Shown: positions 21,428 to 34,240 of the stretch, piece after piece
How positions within the stretch are numbered: the stretch's first letter is position 1
How the letters are laid out: each line of letters opens with the position of its first letter
DNA from: Prinsepia uniflora
Lineage: Eukaryota; Streptophyta; Magnoliopsida; Rosales; Rosaceae
DNA length: 64,000 bases
Assembly: GCA_032719365.1 (NCBI GenBank)
Contig: CM064862.1
Span: 57,317,840-57,381,839 of the forward strand
Direction: 5' to 3'
Notes under the pieces: model-generated
Told to the model about the DNA's origin: nothing
Database searches by the model: none
What the model saw: only the letters and a program-made list of their open reading frames with translations
Position numbers and translations under genes: made by a program

Positions 21428-24400
21428 TGACAGGACCCATCTCAATCCCCCCAGGATTAACGCGGGATGACCCTGTTCCCGTCTGACACGAAGTGTCAGA
21501 CAAGGGATATTTCCAATCATTGCCCTCTCGGGCTATCAGAGTACGCCAGGATCCGGGGGAGGTATGTGATATCTCGGTCTCTGCTACAACCCACATCCGC
21601 TGTCAACCTGAAGGGCAGTCAAAACGGTAAAAGCGTTGAGTGGACAAAACAATGATTTGTAAAAACATTTAATTGAAGACATTTCTACACCTTCACTAAA
21701 AAGCTTGCATGCATTTGGAAACCATTTATCCAAAAGAACCATATGTGGGAACTAAGCCCAAAACCATAATGAAACCAAAGCTACGGGCCACTGCCCAAAT
21801 CCATAAGGGACTCAGCCCCAAACCTGGGCATATCACATATCATATCTCATAACCATAAATCATATACATCATCTATACATATAATTCCCACAACAGATCC
21901 TGTCACGGTTCCAAAGCTACGCGCGTGCTACCCGGGGTCTCAAACCCATGTCTCTCAGAGTCCGAGGTCAATGTCCGTAGACCAATGACCCGTCCTGAGG
22001 TTACGATCCATGCCTTCCTGAGTGTAAGGAACCCAACTAGGGGGCAGCTCCACTCAGTCGGTGCTCCGTGACTACTCCGGGGTCCACCCAGGCCAACGAC
22101 CCTCCCCGGAGGAAATAGTACAAGTAAAGGAAGGTATATGAATATACATACATATATATATATATACATAACATAAACATTCATGCTCGGTCCCCCTGAA
22201 CCGTCATGATCGATAACATCCATTCAAGGGTTCATGCTAGTTCCCATAAACTGTCATGTACCATAATAACCTTTCTAGGGTTCATGTTCGGTTCCCATAA
22301 ACCGTCATGAACTTGGAAATCCATTTAGGATCCCCGACCCGAAATCATCAATGTAAAGTAACTGGGTCTCGTGCCCGAACATATGACATCAGCTGGGCAT
22401 CGTGCCCGATATCTAAGGGTCAGTCAGGATATCGATCGTAGTGATGCGTGCAACCATCCATCTAGGACCGCCCTCAATCCTAGTATGTCGCCGTGAACGA
22501 ATCAACGGACGCGACCACCACAAGATCATGGTGCACTCATCACCGATCGATATCCTAAACCGTCAGCACTTTGAAGTCGAGCCTCCATCGGTTTTCCAGC
22601 CACAGATTGTGCATCGTGACCTCTCTGGTAGGAACACATCCCAATTCGGAGGTGAGCGTCGTATCGTATGTCGCCGTGTACAAAGCACTCGTCGCGACCA
22701 CGATTTAGACCTGAAGGCCATCAATAGAGTCATATGCCTGAGACAAAACCAAATGGGTCTCGTACCCGAGTTTATCCTTTTGAAATCCCAAAACCATTTC
22801 ATTTAGACTATCCTAAAAATACAGACCCGTATAGGCAGTGTATAAGGTCGGAACCTCGAAATACGTGCCTATACGTAACCACAACCAAATGCACTCATGG
22901 AATCACAAAAAATGTATTAAAATATATAATAAACATTTATGCATGCACCAATTTAGAAAACAAGGTCCACTCACAGACCGTCCGAGCTGCCACCTCGATT
23001 TGCGTGTTATACGGCTCCCCCGAGCCAATCACCGCCACCGGGACTCCCAAACCTGTCCAAATCGTAATAGAAGGTTACTAACTACTTAAATAACCTCCCA
23101 CTAAAGCCCCGTAATTTTCTGGAACTTTTAACTATTTTTAATCCTGATCCGAAACCTTCCGATGCCCCGAACATTATCTAAACGGTGTCTGATTGACACG
23201 AAATCAGTCCCAAAATGTTTGTTACATCGAATAGAAGATTTCACGAGTTGAACACATTCCCAAAAGATTGGACAAGCCCCTACGGGCCCAGGGAAGGTGC
23301 TACGAGTGAGATCACGCGCCACACTTTTCATCATCTTCCCAACCGCGTGAACTGGGTTCACCTGCAACTAAACCGGTCTGGACCGGCGTGGACGGTTCAT
23401 GGTCCAATCCCAACTATTTTCGTTCTATTTCGTCTCCTTTTGATCCTAATATCTTCCTAATCCTATTTCCTATCATTTTAACTCAAAAATCATAAGAAAA
23501 GGCACTAAAACGAACCTTCAAAGGCCGGCCATGGCGGTTGTGATTTTCCTCCACCGTTCACAGTCATTCCCGGCCGTCCAACGCCTCGAAATTGATTCCA
23601 TTCATCTCCTAGAGTCCCCAGAAATATAAACAAATCCTTAGGTTCGATTAAAACCCCACGAAAATCGATTTCCAATTTTTGAATATTTTTACCTCACGGT
23701 CGACTCTCCCCGCCGTGGGCCACCATCCTCAGTCCCAGTCCTTCATCATCTCAGCCTCTCACTATCTCTCACACAGTCATAGAGATGTAGAATCGGTGAT
23801 GATGGTGTGATGTGGGTGTGTGTTATTTTAGAGAGAAATGGAGAAGTATGGGTTCGGGTTGTGTTTGAAGAAGAAGAAGAAGAAATGATAATATCTGATG
23901 GGAGAGGGAAATGAAATGGATGAGATGAGTGGTGAGGATTTGAGTGATTAATTACAATGGATGGTTAGGATTGAGTGATGAAAAGATTAATTACAAAATA
24001 ATAATTATGATAATATTTAATTAACTAGATCCACAATTTAGGGATTTTAGCCAATGGGATGAGTGACACTTGTCACTCATCCATGTGTCCTACTCAAAAT
24101 ATCTGGCCAATCAGATATTGCCAAATCATCATTGCCTCGAAGTACGTGCATAGTGAAATCGAATTTCCGTGACCCATAACTCTCCCGTCCGAAGTCCGAT
24201 TTCAACGTGCCGCCTGTCTATGGATTCGTATCATCCCGATCTACGTAACGGTCCTCGACCCTCGGCCATCGAACCTCCCAATCCAAAAGTCAACATTTTG
24301 CCCCTTTTAACTAAAATTACCAAAATTGCCCTTAAACTTCCGAACGTCATAACTTCTTCCTCGAATGTCGAAATTGAACGTGCCACCACCTGTCTATGAA

Positions 24401-24603
24401 CTCGTGACGTCCCGAAGTACGTCACGGTCATCGGTCAAAGTCCATTTGACTGCCAGAACAAAAAGTCAACATTTTAACTACAACTAGGGGCAAACTCGTC
24501 ATTTTGCATCGTTCGTCTGATTTCACCCAACTAATCACCGATTAACCTCACTAATCACGATTAGTCACTAATTAAATCCAGGAATTCGGGACGGGTCTTT
24601 ACA
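21428..24603 (-). repeat. LARD A 3' LTR
   Basis: TGACAGGACCCATCTC...GGGACGGGTCTTTACA on the plus strand. It carries the hairpin minisatellite remnants (about 22165-22315) and the conserved dyad at 24057-24082. Confidence 0.82.
24057..24082. promoter_or_regulatory. Conserved LTR dyad, LARD A 3' LTR
   Basis: Perfect arms GGATGAGTGAC and GTCACTCATCC around ACTT. Confidence 0.8.
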
Positions 24604-27600
24604 ACCTTCGCTCCTTAATTAATTTCGTCCTCGAAATTCCAACCGACCTAATTCCAACCGTTTTTCCCTCCTTAGTTAGTTTCGTTCTCGAATTTCCAAC
24701 TATCCTGGTTCCACAACCACCTCATGGAAATAATTCGATCTCACGACACGTGTACACTAGTACACCCAATAGCCAACACAAAACTTTTCTGCAACTAGAC
24801 GTACCACTCGTACTCACGTCGTATCGACTACATTTGACCACCTCGAATGACAGTAACCATACGTTTCGAATTGACACCACTTGTCAAATCTACCATTTTG
24901 TTGACATAACAACTCAAAGGTTTCCTTTCTTACTCACCAATCTATCCTGACGTCAGCTCCCACTGGGAGTCACCAACTCTCACTCATCGATCCATGCCGA
25001 CACATTCGACAAACTGTCGCCACTTGACAGTCGTCAGTCGCAAACTGACACTATACTCACCCGTGGTTACACTAACCACCAACACACTCAACTTGAGTAT
25101 ACAATCACCAACACCTCACTTGACCTGTGTGTAACTAGACCCATCAGAAACACTATGACCCACTGCACAGTATCTCAAGTCCAGTTCACAACCTTAACCA
25201 ATCCAATTGTATTGGAACTAAACCGACTACCAACACGTTCACCAACGTACTACTGGTATAACCTATATACAGTCAGCAGGCATCACAAGTTTTCCCGGTA
25301 TCGTAACTCGAACAACGTACAAGGTACGTACATCTATCCATCAACTATTCCACTATAACAACAACGACGACAACCACAACCACAACAACACGACGACAAC
25401 CACAACCTGGGTCGTAGCCAATCACGTTTCAATTTTTGGAGTCCATCTGTCCAGTCCAGTATTTGGCAGATCAAAACTCCAACCCAACATCTATTTCGAA
25501 ATCCGAATCTGAAATCATTATTCCGTAAGCTAGCATTTGGAATAACCATTCCGAACCCAAATCTAGAAATCCACTTTCAAGTTCCAAAATCGAATCCTGA
25601 ATCGTCATCTTGAAATTCGATTCCAAAACCTGAAATCTTGTTCTCGTCTACCGAGACGCACCAATTCCGAACCTATCGGATACCTGTTCAAATGATTACC
25701 ACATTACATTTGATTGACTTCATAGGGAAGCCAATCCCAACATCAACCCATATCTCTAAGACTGACAAAATCCGACCTCTTCGGACACTTACTCGCCCGA
25801 GTAATATACCATACGAGATTTACTTTGAAAAGAAGTTCAGTCCCATCATCTACCTAGCGAAAAATCCAAGACACATCGTTGACACCTCGATTTACGTAAC
25901 TACCGTTTCACACTGAATTGACTTCGAAAGGAAGTCATCCCAACATTCCTGGATTCAAATATCCAAGTAAGAGTAATAAACTCTCTACCTATCTGGATTA
26001 TCAAGATCACAATCCAGATCCATCACTATGTCACCCGACCACGAACTTCACGATCGAGATTCATCACTGCGTCACTCGACCATAAACGTCACGATCGAGG
26101 ATCGTCATGACGCCCAAAGTCCTCAACCATTTCCAACATCTAAACAGATCAGTCAACGACGAGACACGCCGAGACTGTGGGTTCTCTCCAATTACCTCGT
26201 ATCGATCCTTGTCCTTCCACCTATGAAAAATCAAGAATGATCCAAGATAATGACAAAAAAATCCATCATACGTGAATGCAACCAAAACTCATTGCATTCA
26301 CCACGCCATGTAATCCAACATCGTCTGCCACCAAGCAGAAAATGAGAAATCTCAGTCATTTAACTTTGATATACTCAACTCCTCCTGATGACCCAAGACA
26401 AATCACGGGTCCACTAACCAATACACGATTAATGTGCTGGTGATAACAGCATCATCTGCGACATCTGCCACGGCAGAACCTGAGAAGTCACCCTAATGAT
26501 TTCGAAATACTCATTACCAATGCGGAAAACCCGCATTCCTCTCGTCACCTCAATTACAAACTCTCGCGATTCCCAAGTTCTAACTAAATTGGAAACAACA
26601 TACTCGGACATCAACCATGTGTCCCTAACGAGTCAAACTCACTACCAAGTTCGACTGTCGGTTTACACCGTTTATGCAGATCCAAAAGGAAGTCAATTCA
26701 TCCTAACTTGATGTACCGCTCGACTGAAGAGTCACAACAGACTCATGCTGTGATCTGCAGTCAAATCTCTGCATACCACCATATCTGACCAATCCTGACC
26801 AACTCTGACCAACTAGTCGCCAATCCCCATGACAATACTCGTTCCTCACGTCTTAACTACCGCTGGATTCAATCCAATCCATCACTATCCGTGATCCACT
26901 CCCGGACTACAGATACCGGACATATGCCCATCTCGACGGAGTCACATCCTGATTCGCGACTCACCGTCATCACAATCACTGGCACCCGCAACCAGCACTA
27001 GTACCAGTACACCACCTGTCAGCATCAGCACAAAGTGTGCAAATCAGACAACTCTGGATCTCCGCTCATACCGAGCGACGATCCCGTATCTTTACTCAAA
27101 TGGGAGAAAATCTGCCTCCCTCATACCCAACAACTCTGGGTACATTCACCCTGACATTTTACACGAGAAAAGGAAACGTTCCCCGAACGTCCCTGATTCC
27201 CAACAATCGTAAATACAACCACTCTCGGTAGCAGTGCCTGCTACAAACTCGTGCAGACCTAACCATCACACATCACGATCTAGACTCCGCATCCAACGAA
27301 ATCAATCGCCCGTACCAACTACTCCGTATCCCCACTCCGAGATTCCATCGATAAGTACCAACCCTGGTAACCTGTCCAACAATCTCTAACCTGCCGTACC
27401 TCGACTAAACCAATGTCGTCTACCAGGTCATCCATGACCTTAGACAACTGAGTAGTACGACAACCAACTAAGTATAACCGATAAGTACAACCTCGACTGC
27501 AGAGTGCAGTCCCATCACAAGCTGACATGACTCTACCTGACATGACCGACGGTCAATCTCAGCTCCGAGTAGTCGCCAAAGTCAACTACTCACCAACTCA

Positions 27601-28165
27601 CCTTTCTGAACCATACACCCTTAAGTAGGGTTCCATGATCACACTCTAGGGTCTCCCTGAACCCAACTGTTAACTTCCACTGTTAACTACCAACTGCTAT
27701 CTGCAGTATAGTCCACAATCAGACCAACTCCGCGGTCTTGACATCGTAAGGACGTCAATCCAACTAGGATTCCTCAAATCTGACTGTTCCCAGCAGTATA
27801 TCAACATAACGGCCACAAACTCTGACCAGCTGATGGTCATAATACCAACTATCGTCAAACTGAGCTCACAATATCGTGAAAGACGATCCCAACTAACCGT
27901 CCCACGATCAAAACTGATAAAGTACCGTTACGTTCATCCTTTCATAGGGTCCCACACTGTCATCCACGACAGAACTATGGCAACCCCGACATCAAGTGTC
28001 GAACCAAAACATTCCACGATCCAATCCTACTAACTATCGTACCGATATCCTACTATCAGGTTGACCACGAACTGTAGCCCATTGAGATATCAGATCCTTG
28101 ACCTGCGCAATACTCCAAGAGCAAGCCTTGCTCTAATATGAGCTAACTGAGCTTTGATGCCACAT
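24604..28165 (-). mobile_element. LARD A internal region, non-coding
   Basis: 3.56 kb with only short, unrelated open frames. It is the reverse-complement relative of 31156-34240: for example ATCCAGATCCATCA at 26010-26023 against TGATGGATCTGGAT in LARD B. No protease, RT or integrase motif was found in any frame. Confidence 0.78.
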
Positions 28166-28275
28166 TGACAGGACCCATCCCAATCCCCCAGGGTTTAACG
28201 CGGGATGTCTCTGCTCCCGTATGACACGAAGTGTCAGACAATTGATATTTCCAACCGTTGCCCTCTCGGGCTATC
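28166..28275 (-). repeat. LARD A 5' LTR, fragment 1
   Basis: TGACAGGACCCATCCC...CGGGCTATC, cut by LARD B. CTATC at 28271-28275 is the left TSD copy. Confidence 0.85.
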
Positions 28276-28814
28276 TGTAACGACCCGTCCCAAATTCCTA
28301 GATTAGATTAGTGACTAATCACGATTAGTGAGGCTAATCGGTGATTAGTTGAGCGAAATCGGACGAACGATGCAAAATGACCGTTTTGCCCCTAGTCGTG
28401 GCAAAACGTTGACTTTTCATTCGGTCTGTCAAACGAACTTTGACCAATGACCGTGACGTAGTTTGTGACGTCACGAGTTCATAGACAGGTGGCACATTCA
28501 ATTCCGACATTCGAGGAAGAAGTTATGACGTTCGAAAGTTAGGGGCATTTTGGTAATTTTGGTTAAAAGGGGTCAAATGTTACCTTTTTGACCGGGATGT
28601 TCGATGGCCATGGGCCGAGGACCATTACGTAGATCGGGACGATACAAATCCATAGACAGGCGGCACGTCGAATTTGGACGTTCGACGGTGAAGTTACGGT
28701 TCACGGAAGTTCAAGTGCACTATTCCACGAATTACGAAACGAGTTCACTTTTGGACTCTGTGCAACCCAAAACCCATCCATTTCGACCAGGACTGAGACC
28801 AGAGAGTGGGGAGG

Positions 28815-28892
28815 GTGTTGGAAACAGTGGCCGGCCCAGGAAGGCGCCGCCGTGGGCGGTGGAGCCACGAACCCGTGCGGGTGCACGGTAAG
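28815..28892 (+). promoter_or_regulatory. GC-rich block ending in a splice-donor-like site
   Basis: A block rich in GCCGCCGTGGG, then GTGCACG|GTAAGG at about 28888. Matching blocks lie in LTRs C, D, E, F, G and A (GTAAG, GTGAG or GTAAA after a purine). An exon-intron junction is inferred. Confidence 0.4.
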
Positions 28893-30260
28893 GCCATTTT
28901 TTCCCTTTAAATTTGATTTTGATATTGTGGTTGCTTATGGACGATTAGGATGAGTATAAGGGGTTAATAGGAAGCTACTAGGATGGTATTGGTGGATGGC
29001 AGATGGCTGTGACGCCGTGGGACGGTTTTGGAAACTTTGAACCGTATGGTTCAAAATGGAACCATGGGTTTCAATCGGTTTTGGGGGGTTTAATTGATTG
29101 GGTTAGATAGTAAATGAAGAAATAGGAATTTAGGGATTAAAATGGGACCAAACGGACCGAAAACGAAGGAGGAGGAGCACTGAACCAGTCACGCCGGTTC
29201 AGCACAGTAACCGGACCGGAAAATCAGAAAAAAATCGATTTTCCAAGGTTGATGGTGATGAATAGTGTTTTTGACCTTCTACGAGCTAGTGAGGGTGCGT
29301 GGGCCATAATTTAGGAAAGTGTTCAACACGGGAAATCTTCTATTCGATGTAACGAACATTTTGGGACTTGTTTCGTGTCAGTCGGACACAGCCTCGGTAT
29401 GTTTCGGGGCATCGGAAGGTTTAGGGTTGGCTTAAAAATAGTTAAAAATACGGGAAAATTATGGGGCTTTAGTGAGAGGTTAATTAAGTAGTTAGTAACC
29501 TTCTATTACGATTTAGAAAGGTTTGGGAGTCTCGGTGACGGTGATTGGCTCAGGGGAGCTGTATGACACACAAATCGAGGCGGTAGCTCGGACGGTCTGT
29601 GAGTGGACCTTGTTTTCTAAATTGGTGCATGTATAAATGTTTATTATATCTTTTAAATACTTGTTTGTAATGCCATGAGTGCATTTGGATGTGTGGTTAA
29701 GTATAGGCACGTATTTCGAGGTTTCGGCCCTATACGGTGACTATACGGGTCGGTATTTCTTTATCGGTCTAAATGAAATGGTTTTGGATTTCCAAAAGGA
29801 TAAACTTGGGTATGAGACCCATTTGGTTTGGTCTCGGGCATATGACACTATCTACGACCTTCGAGTCTAAATCGTGGTTGCGACGGGTGCTATGTACACG
29901 ACGATCGATGATACGACGCTCGCCTCTGGATTGGGATGTGTTCCTTCCGGAGAGGTCACGATGCACGATTCGTGGTCGGTCAGCCTGGGGAGGCTCGACT
30001 TCGGAGTGTTGACGGTTCAGGATATTGATCGGTGATGAGTGCACCATGATCTTGTGGTGGTCACGTCGGTTGATACGTTCACGGCGACATACCAGGATTG
30101 AGGGCGGTCCTGGATGGATGGTTGCACGTATCACTATGATCGGAGTCGTGACTGACCTTTGGATATCGGGCACGGTGCCCAGTTGAGTCATATGTTCGGG
30201 CACGAGACCCAGTTGTTTTACACTGATGATTTTGGGTCAGGGACCCTAGATAGATTTCCA

Positions 30261-30446
30261 AGTTCATGACGGTTTATGGGAACTGGCATGAACTCTGGAA
30301 AGGTCAATGTGGTTCATGACGGTTTATGGGAACCGGCATGAACCTTTGTCAGGTCATTCTGGTTCATACGGTTTATGGGAACCGGCATGAACCTTGGTTA
30401 ATGGATGTTATGGATCATGACGGTTCAGGGGAACCGGGCATGAATG
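30261..30446. repeat. 50 bp hairpin minisatellite in the LARD B 5' LTR
   Basis: Units begin near 30261, 30311, 30361 and 30412. Each carries GGTTCATG...GGTT...AACC...CATGAACC, a nested perfect stem; unit 1 has AGTTCATG...CATGAACT, a paired change that keeps the stem. LTRs D and G have a single unit at this place. Confidence 0.8.
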
Positions 30447-31155
30447 TTTATGTTATGTATATATATGTTCATATACCTTCCTTTACTTGTTCTTCTATCT
30501 GCTCCGGGGAGGGTCGTTGGCCTAGGTGGACCCCGGAGTAGTCACGGATCACCGACTGAGTGGAGTCACCCCCCAGTTGGGTTCCTTACTCTCAGGAAGG
30601 CTATGATTGCTATTACCTCGGGTAGGGTCTGTGGTCTGCGGACATTGATCTTGACTTTGAGAATACTCGGATTGAGACCTGGGTAGCACGCGCGTAGCTT
30701 TGGAAACCGTGATAGGATTGGTTGTGTGAATTATATGTATATATGATGTATGCTATATGATATATGAGGTATTCTATATGATATATGATGTGTGTTTACA
30801 CAGGTTTTGGGTAGTGGCCCGTGTACTTGATTTCATTATGGTTTTTTTCTAGATAAATGGTTTTCGTATGCATGCATGCTTTTTAGTGAAGGGTACAAAT
30901 GTCTTTCTTATGAAATGTTTTTATAAACTCTTGTTTTGTCCACTCACAGCTTTTAATGTTTTTACTGCCCTTCAGGTTGACATCGGATGTGGACTGTAGT
31001 AGAGACCGAGATATCACATACCTCCTCCGGATCCTGGCGTACTCTGATAGCCCGAGAGGGCAAAGGTCGGAAATATCCCTTGTCTGACACTTCGTGTCAG
31101 ACGGGAGCAGGGTCATCCCGCACTAATCCCGGGGGGATTGGGATGGGTCCTGTCA

Positions 31156-34100
31156 GCGTGGTATCAGAGCATAGGATTGCTCGTATGATTGCTTATCAGA
31201 GCAGGATTGCTCGTGTTACTCTGAATTCCAGAGCGTGTTTTGCATACTACTCCTTACGCAGGTCAAGGATGTGATATCTCAATGGGCTACAGTTCGTGAT
31301 CAACCTGATAGTTAGGGTGTCGGTACGATAGTTAGTAGGACTATATCGCGGATTATCTTGATTAGGCAATTGATGCTGGGGTTGCCATAGTTCTGTCAAG
31401 GTTGACAGTGTGGGACCCTACGAAGGGATTAACGTAATAGTACTTAAGGGTTTGGGTCGTGAGACGGTTAGTTGGGATCGTCTTCACGACGTCGTAGGAT
31501 CGTTTTGACGGTAGTTTGGTGTTGTGACCATTGGTTGGTCGGACTTTGTTGAGTTAGATGGATTTACTGCTTATGGAAGTTAGCGGTCAGATTCGTGGAA
31601 TCCTAATTGGACTTACGGTAGGATTGGATTGACGTCTTTACGATGTCAAGACCGCGAAATCGGTTAGATTGTTGATTTTATTGCTTTTCGGAGTTGGGTT
31701 CGGTGGAACTCTAGGTATGATTATGGAACCCTACTTTGGGTGTATTGTTTGGAAATGTGAGTTGACGAGTGGTTTGACTTGGACGACTATTCAGATTTGG
31801 ATTCGTTAGTCGGTCTAGTCATGTCAGCTTGTGTTGGGACTGCACTCTGCAGTCGAGGTTGTACTTATCGGTTAGACCTGCTTGGTTGTCGTGCTACTCA
31901 GTTGTGGTTTGGTGCAACTAAGGTCAGGGATGACCTGGTAGACGACATCGGTTGATTTGACTTATGACTGGTAGAGTTCGGTTGGACAAGTTATCAGGGT
32001 TGGTACTTGTTGATGGAATCCCTGAGTGGGATCTGGAGTGGTTAATACAGGCGGTTGATTTTGTTGGATGCGAATCTCGATAGTGATGCCTGGTAGTTAG
32101 GTTTGCACGAGTGTGTGGCAGGCGCTACTGCCGAGTGTGGTTGTAGTTACGGTTGTTAGGAATCGGGGACGTTTAGGGGACGTTTCCTTTTCTCCTATGA
32201 GTTATCAAGATGACTGTACCTAGACGTGTTGGGTATGAGAGAGGCAGAGTTTCTCCTATTCGAGTAGAGGTATGGGGTCGTTGCTCGTATGAGCGGAGAT
32301 CCAGGGTTGTCAGGTTTGCACACGGTGTGTTGGTGTTAGTGTGCTGCTACTAGTATGGATGCATGTGTGCTGATACTAGTGCAGGTGATAATGCGTTGGT
32401 GCTGGTACTCGTGCTGGTACTGGTGCCGGTGATTATGATGACGTTGAGTCACATCCGTCGTGATGTGCATATGTTCGGTGTCTGTGGTCCTAGAGTGGAT
32501 CTCAGATAGAGTTAAATTGGTTAGGGGACACGTGGTTGATGTCCGGGTATGTTGTTTCCAATCTTGTTGGAATTTCGGAATCGCGATAGGTTGCAATTGA
32601 GGTGACGAGTGGAATACGGGCTTTCCACATTAGTAATGAGTATTTCGAAGTTAGGTGACTGAGATTTCTCATTTTCTGCTGGGTGGCAGAAGATTTTGGG
32701 TTACATGGTGTGGTGAATGCAGCGTGTTTTGGTTGCATTCACGTATGATGAGTTTTGACGTCATTGTTTTGGATCATCTTTGGTTTTTCCTAGGTGGAAG
32801 AACAAAGATTGATATGAGGTTATCAGTGAGAACCCACAGTCTCGACGTGTCTCGTCGTTGGCTGATCTGTTTAGATGTGGGAATTGGTTTAGAACTTTGG
32901 ACGTCATGACGATTCTCGATCGTGACGTTTATGGTCGGGTGACGTAATGATGGATCTGGATCGTGATCTTGATGATCCAGATAGGTGGTGAGTTTATCAC
33001 TCTTACTGGGATGTTTGAGTGGAACATAATGGGACTGAACTTCTTTTTGAGGTAAATCCCATATGGTATATTACTCAGGCGAGTAAGTGTCCGACGAGGT
33101 TGGATTTTTGTCAGCCTTAGATGTGTTGATATTGGGATTGGCTTCCATATGAAGTCAATCGATGGTAATGTGGTAATCGGTCGAGCAGGTAACCGATAGG
33201 TTCAGATATGGTGCGTCTCGGTAGACGAGAACGAGATTTCGAGTTTTGGAATCGGATTTCTGGATGACGATTCAGGATTTGATTTTGGAACTTGAAAGAG
33301 GATTTCTGGATTTGGGTTTTGGAATCGGATTCTGGGTGACGATTCAGGAATTGATTCTGAAGCTTGACTATGGATTTTCTTTTATGGATTTGGGTTCAGA
33401 ATGGTTATTCCATATGCTAGCTTACGGAATGATGGTTTCAGATTCGAAATTGGACAGATGGACTCCATTATTGAAACATGATCGCCTACAACCTAGGCCA
33501 TGGTCGTTGTTGTGGTAGGTTGGTATGGATGTACGTACCTTGTGCGTTGTTCGAGGTACGATACCGGGCAGACTTATCGTGCCTGGTGGTGGTATATAGG
33601 TTACACCAGTAGTAGATTGGTGAGCGTGTTGGTAGTCGGCTTAGTTCCGATACCATCGGATTAGTTGAGGTCGTGGACTGGACATTGGATACTGTGCATT
33701 GGGTCATAGTAGTTCTGATGAGTCCGGTTACACACGGGTCGAGTGTTTTGTTGGTATACGTATACTCAGGTTGAGTGAGTTGGTCGTTAGTGTAACCCCG
33801 AGTGAGTATAGTGTCAGTTTTCGACTAACGACTGTCAAGTGGTGACAGTTTGTCGGAGGCGTCAACGAGGATCGTTGAGTGCGGTATAATGACTTCCGGT
33901 AGGAGTAGATATCAAGATAGTTTGGTGATTGAGCAAGGGAACCTTCGAGTGTTTGTGTCAGCGACTTGGTAGATTTGACAATTGGTGTCAACTCAGAACG
34001 TATGACTAATGTAGTCAATGCGACGTGAGTGTTAGTGGTACGTCTGGTTGCAGACGAGGTTTATGTTGACTAGTGGGTGTACTAGTGTACACGTGTTTCG

Positions 34101-34240
34101 AGGTCGATTCTACTTTCCACAAGATGGATGTGGAATCAGCATAGTTGAAGTTTCAAGAACGAAACTAAATTAAGGAGGGAAGAATGGTTAGATTAGGTCG
34201 GTTGGAATTTCGAGGATGAAATTAATTAAGGAGGGAAGGT
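31156..34240 (+). mobile_element. LARD B internal region, non-coding
   Basis: 3085 bp with no gag or pol motif in any frame; only short chance frames. It starts with the PBS and ends with the polypurine tract. Sequence is shared with LARD A and the start of LARD G (ACCTGATAGTTAGGGT after the PBS in both B and G). Confidence 0.82.

Larger units (their letters stand above)
28276..31155 (+). repeat. LARD B 5' LTR
   Basis: 2880 bp, TGTAACGACCCGTCCC...GGGTCCTGTCA. Relative to the 3' LTR it has lost the segment equivalent to 34725-34887; the junction at 28756-28759 (CTCT) shows microhomology. The lost piece includes the conserved dyad. Confidence 0.92.

Noticed and set aside
29513..30203. Open frames of 60-145 codons inside the long LTRs, also found at 22441-22806 and 35806-36258
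   Set aside because: They recur in parallel LTR copies on both strands because the LTRs themselves are homologous; none resembles a known protein or keeps a start or codon pattern.
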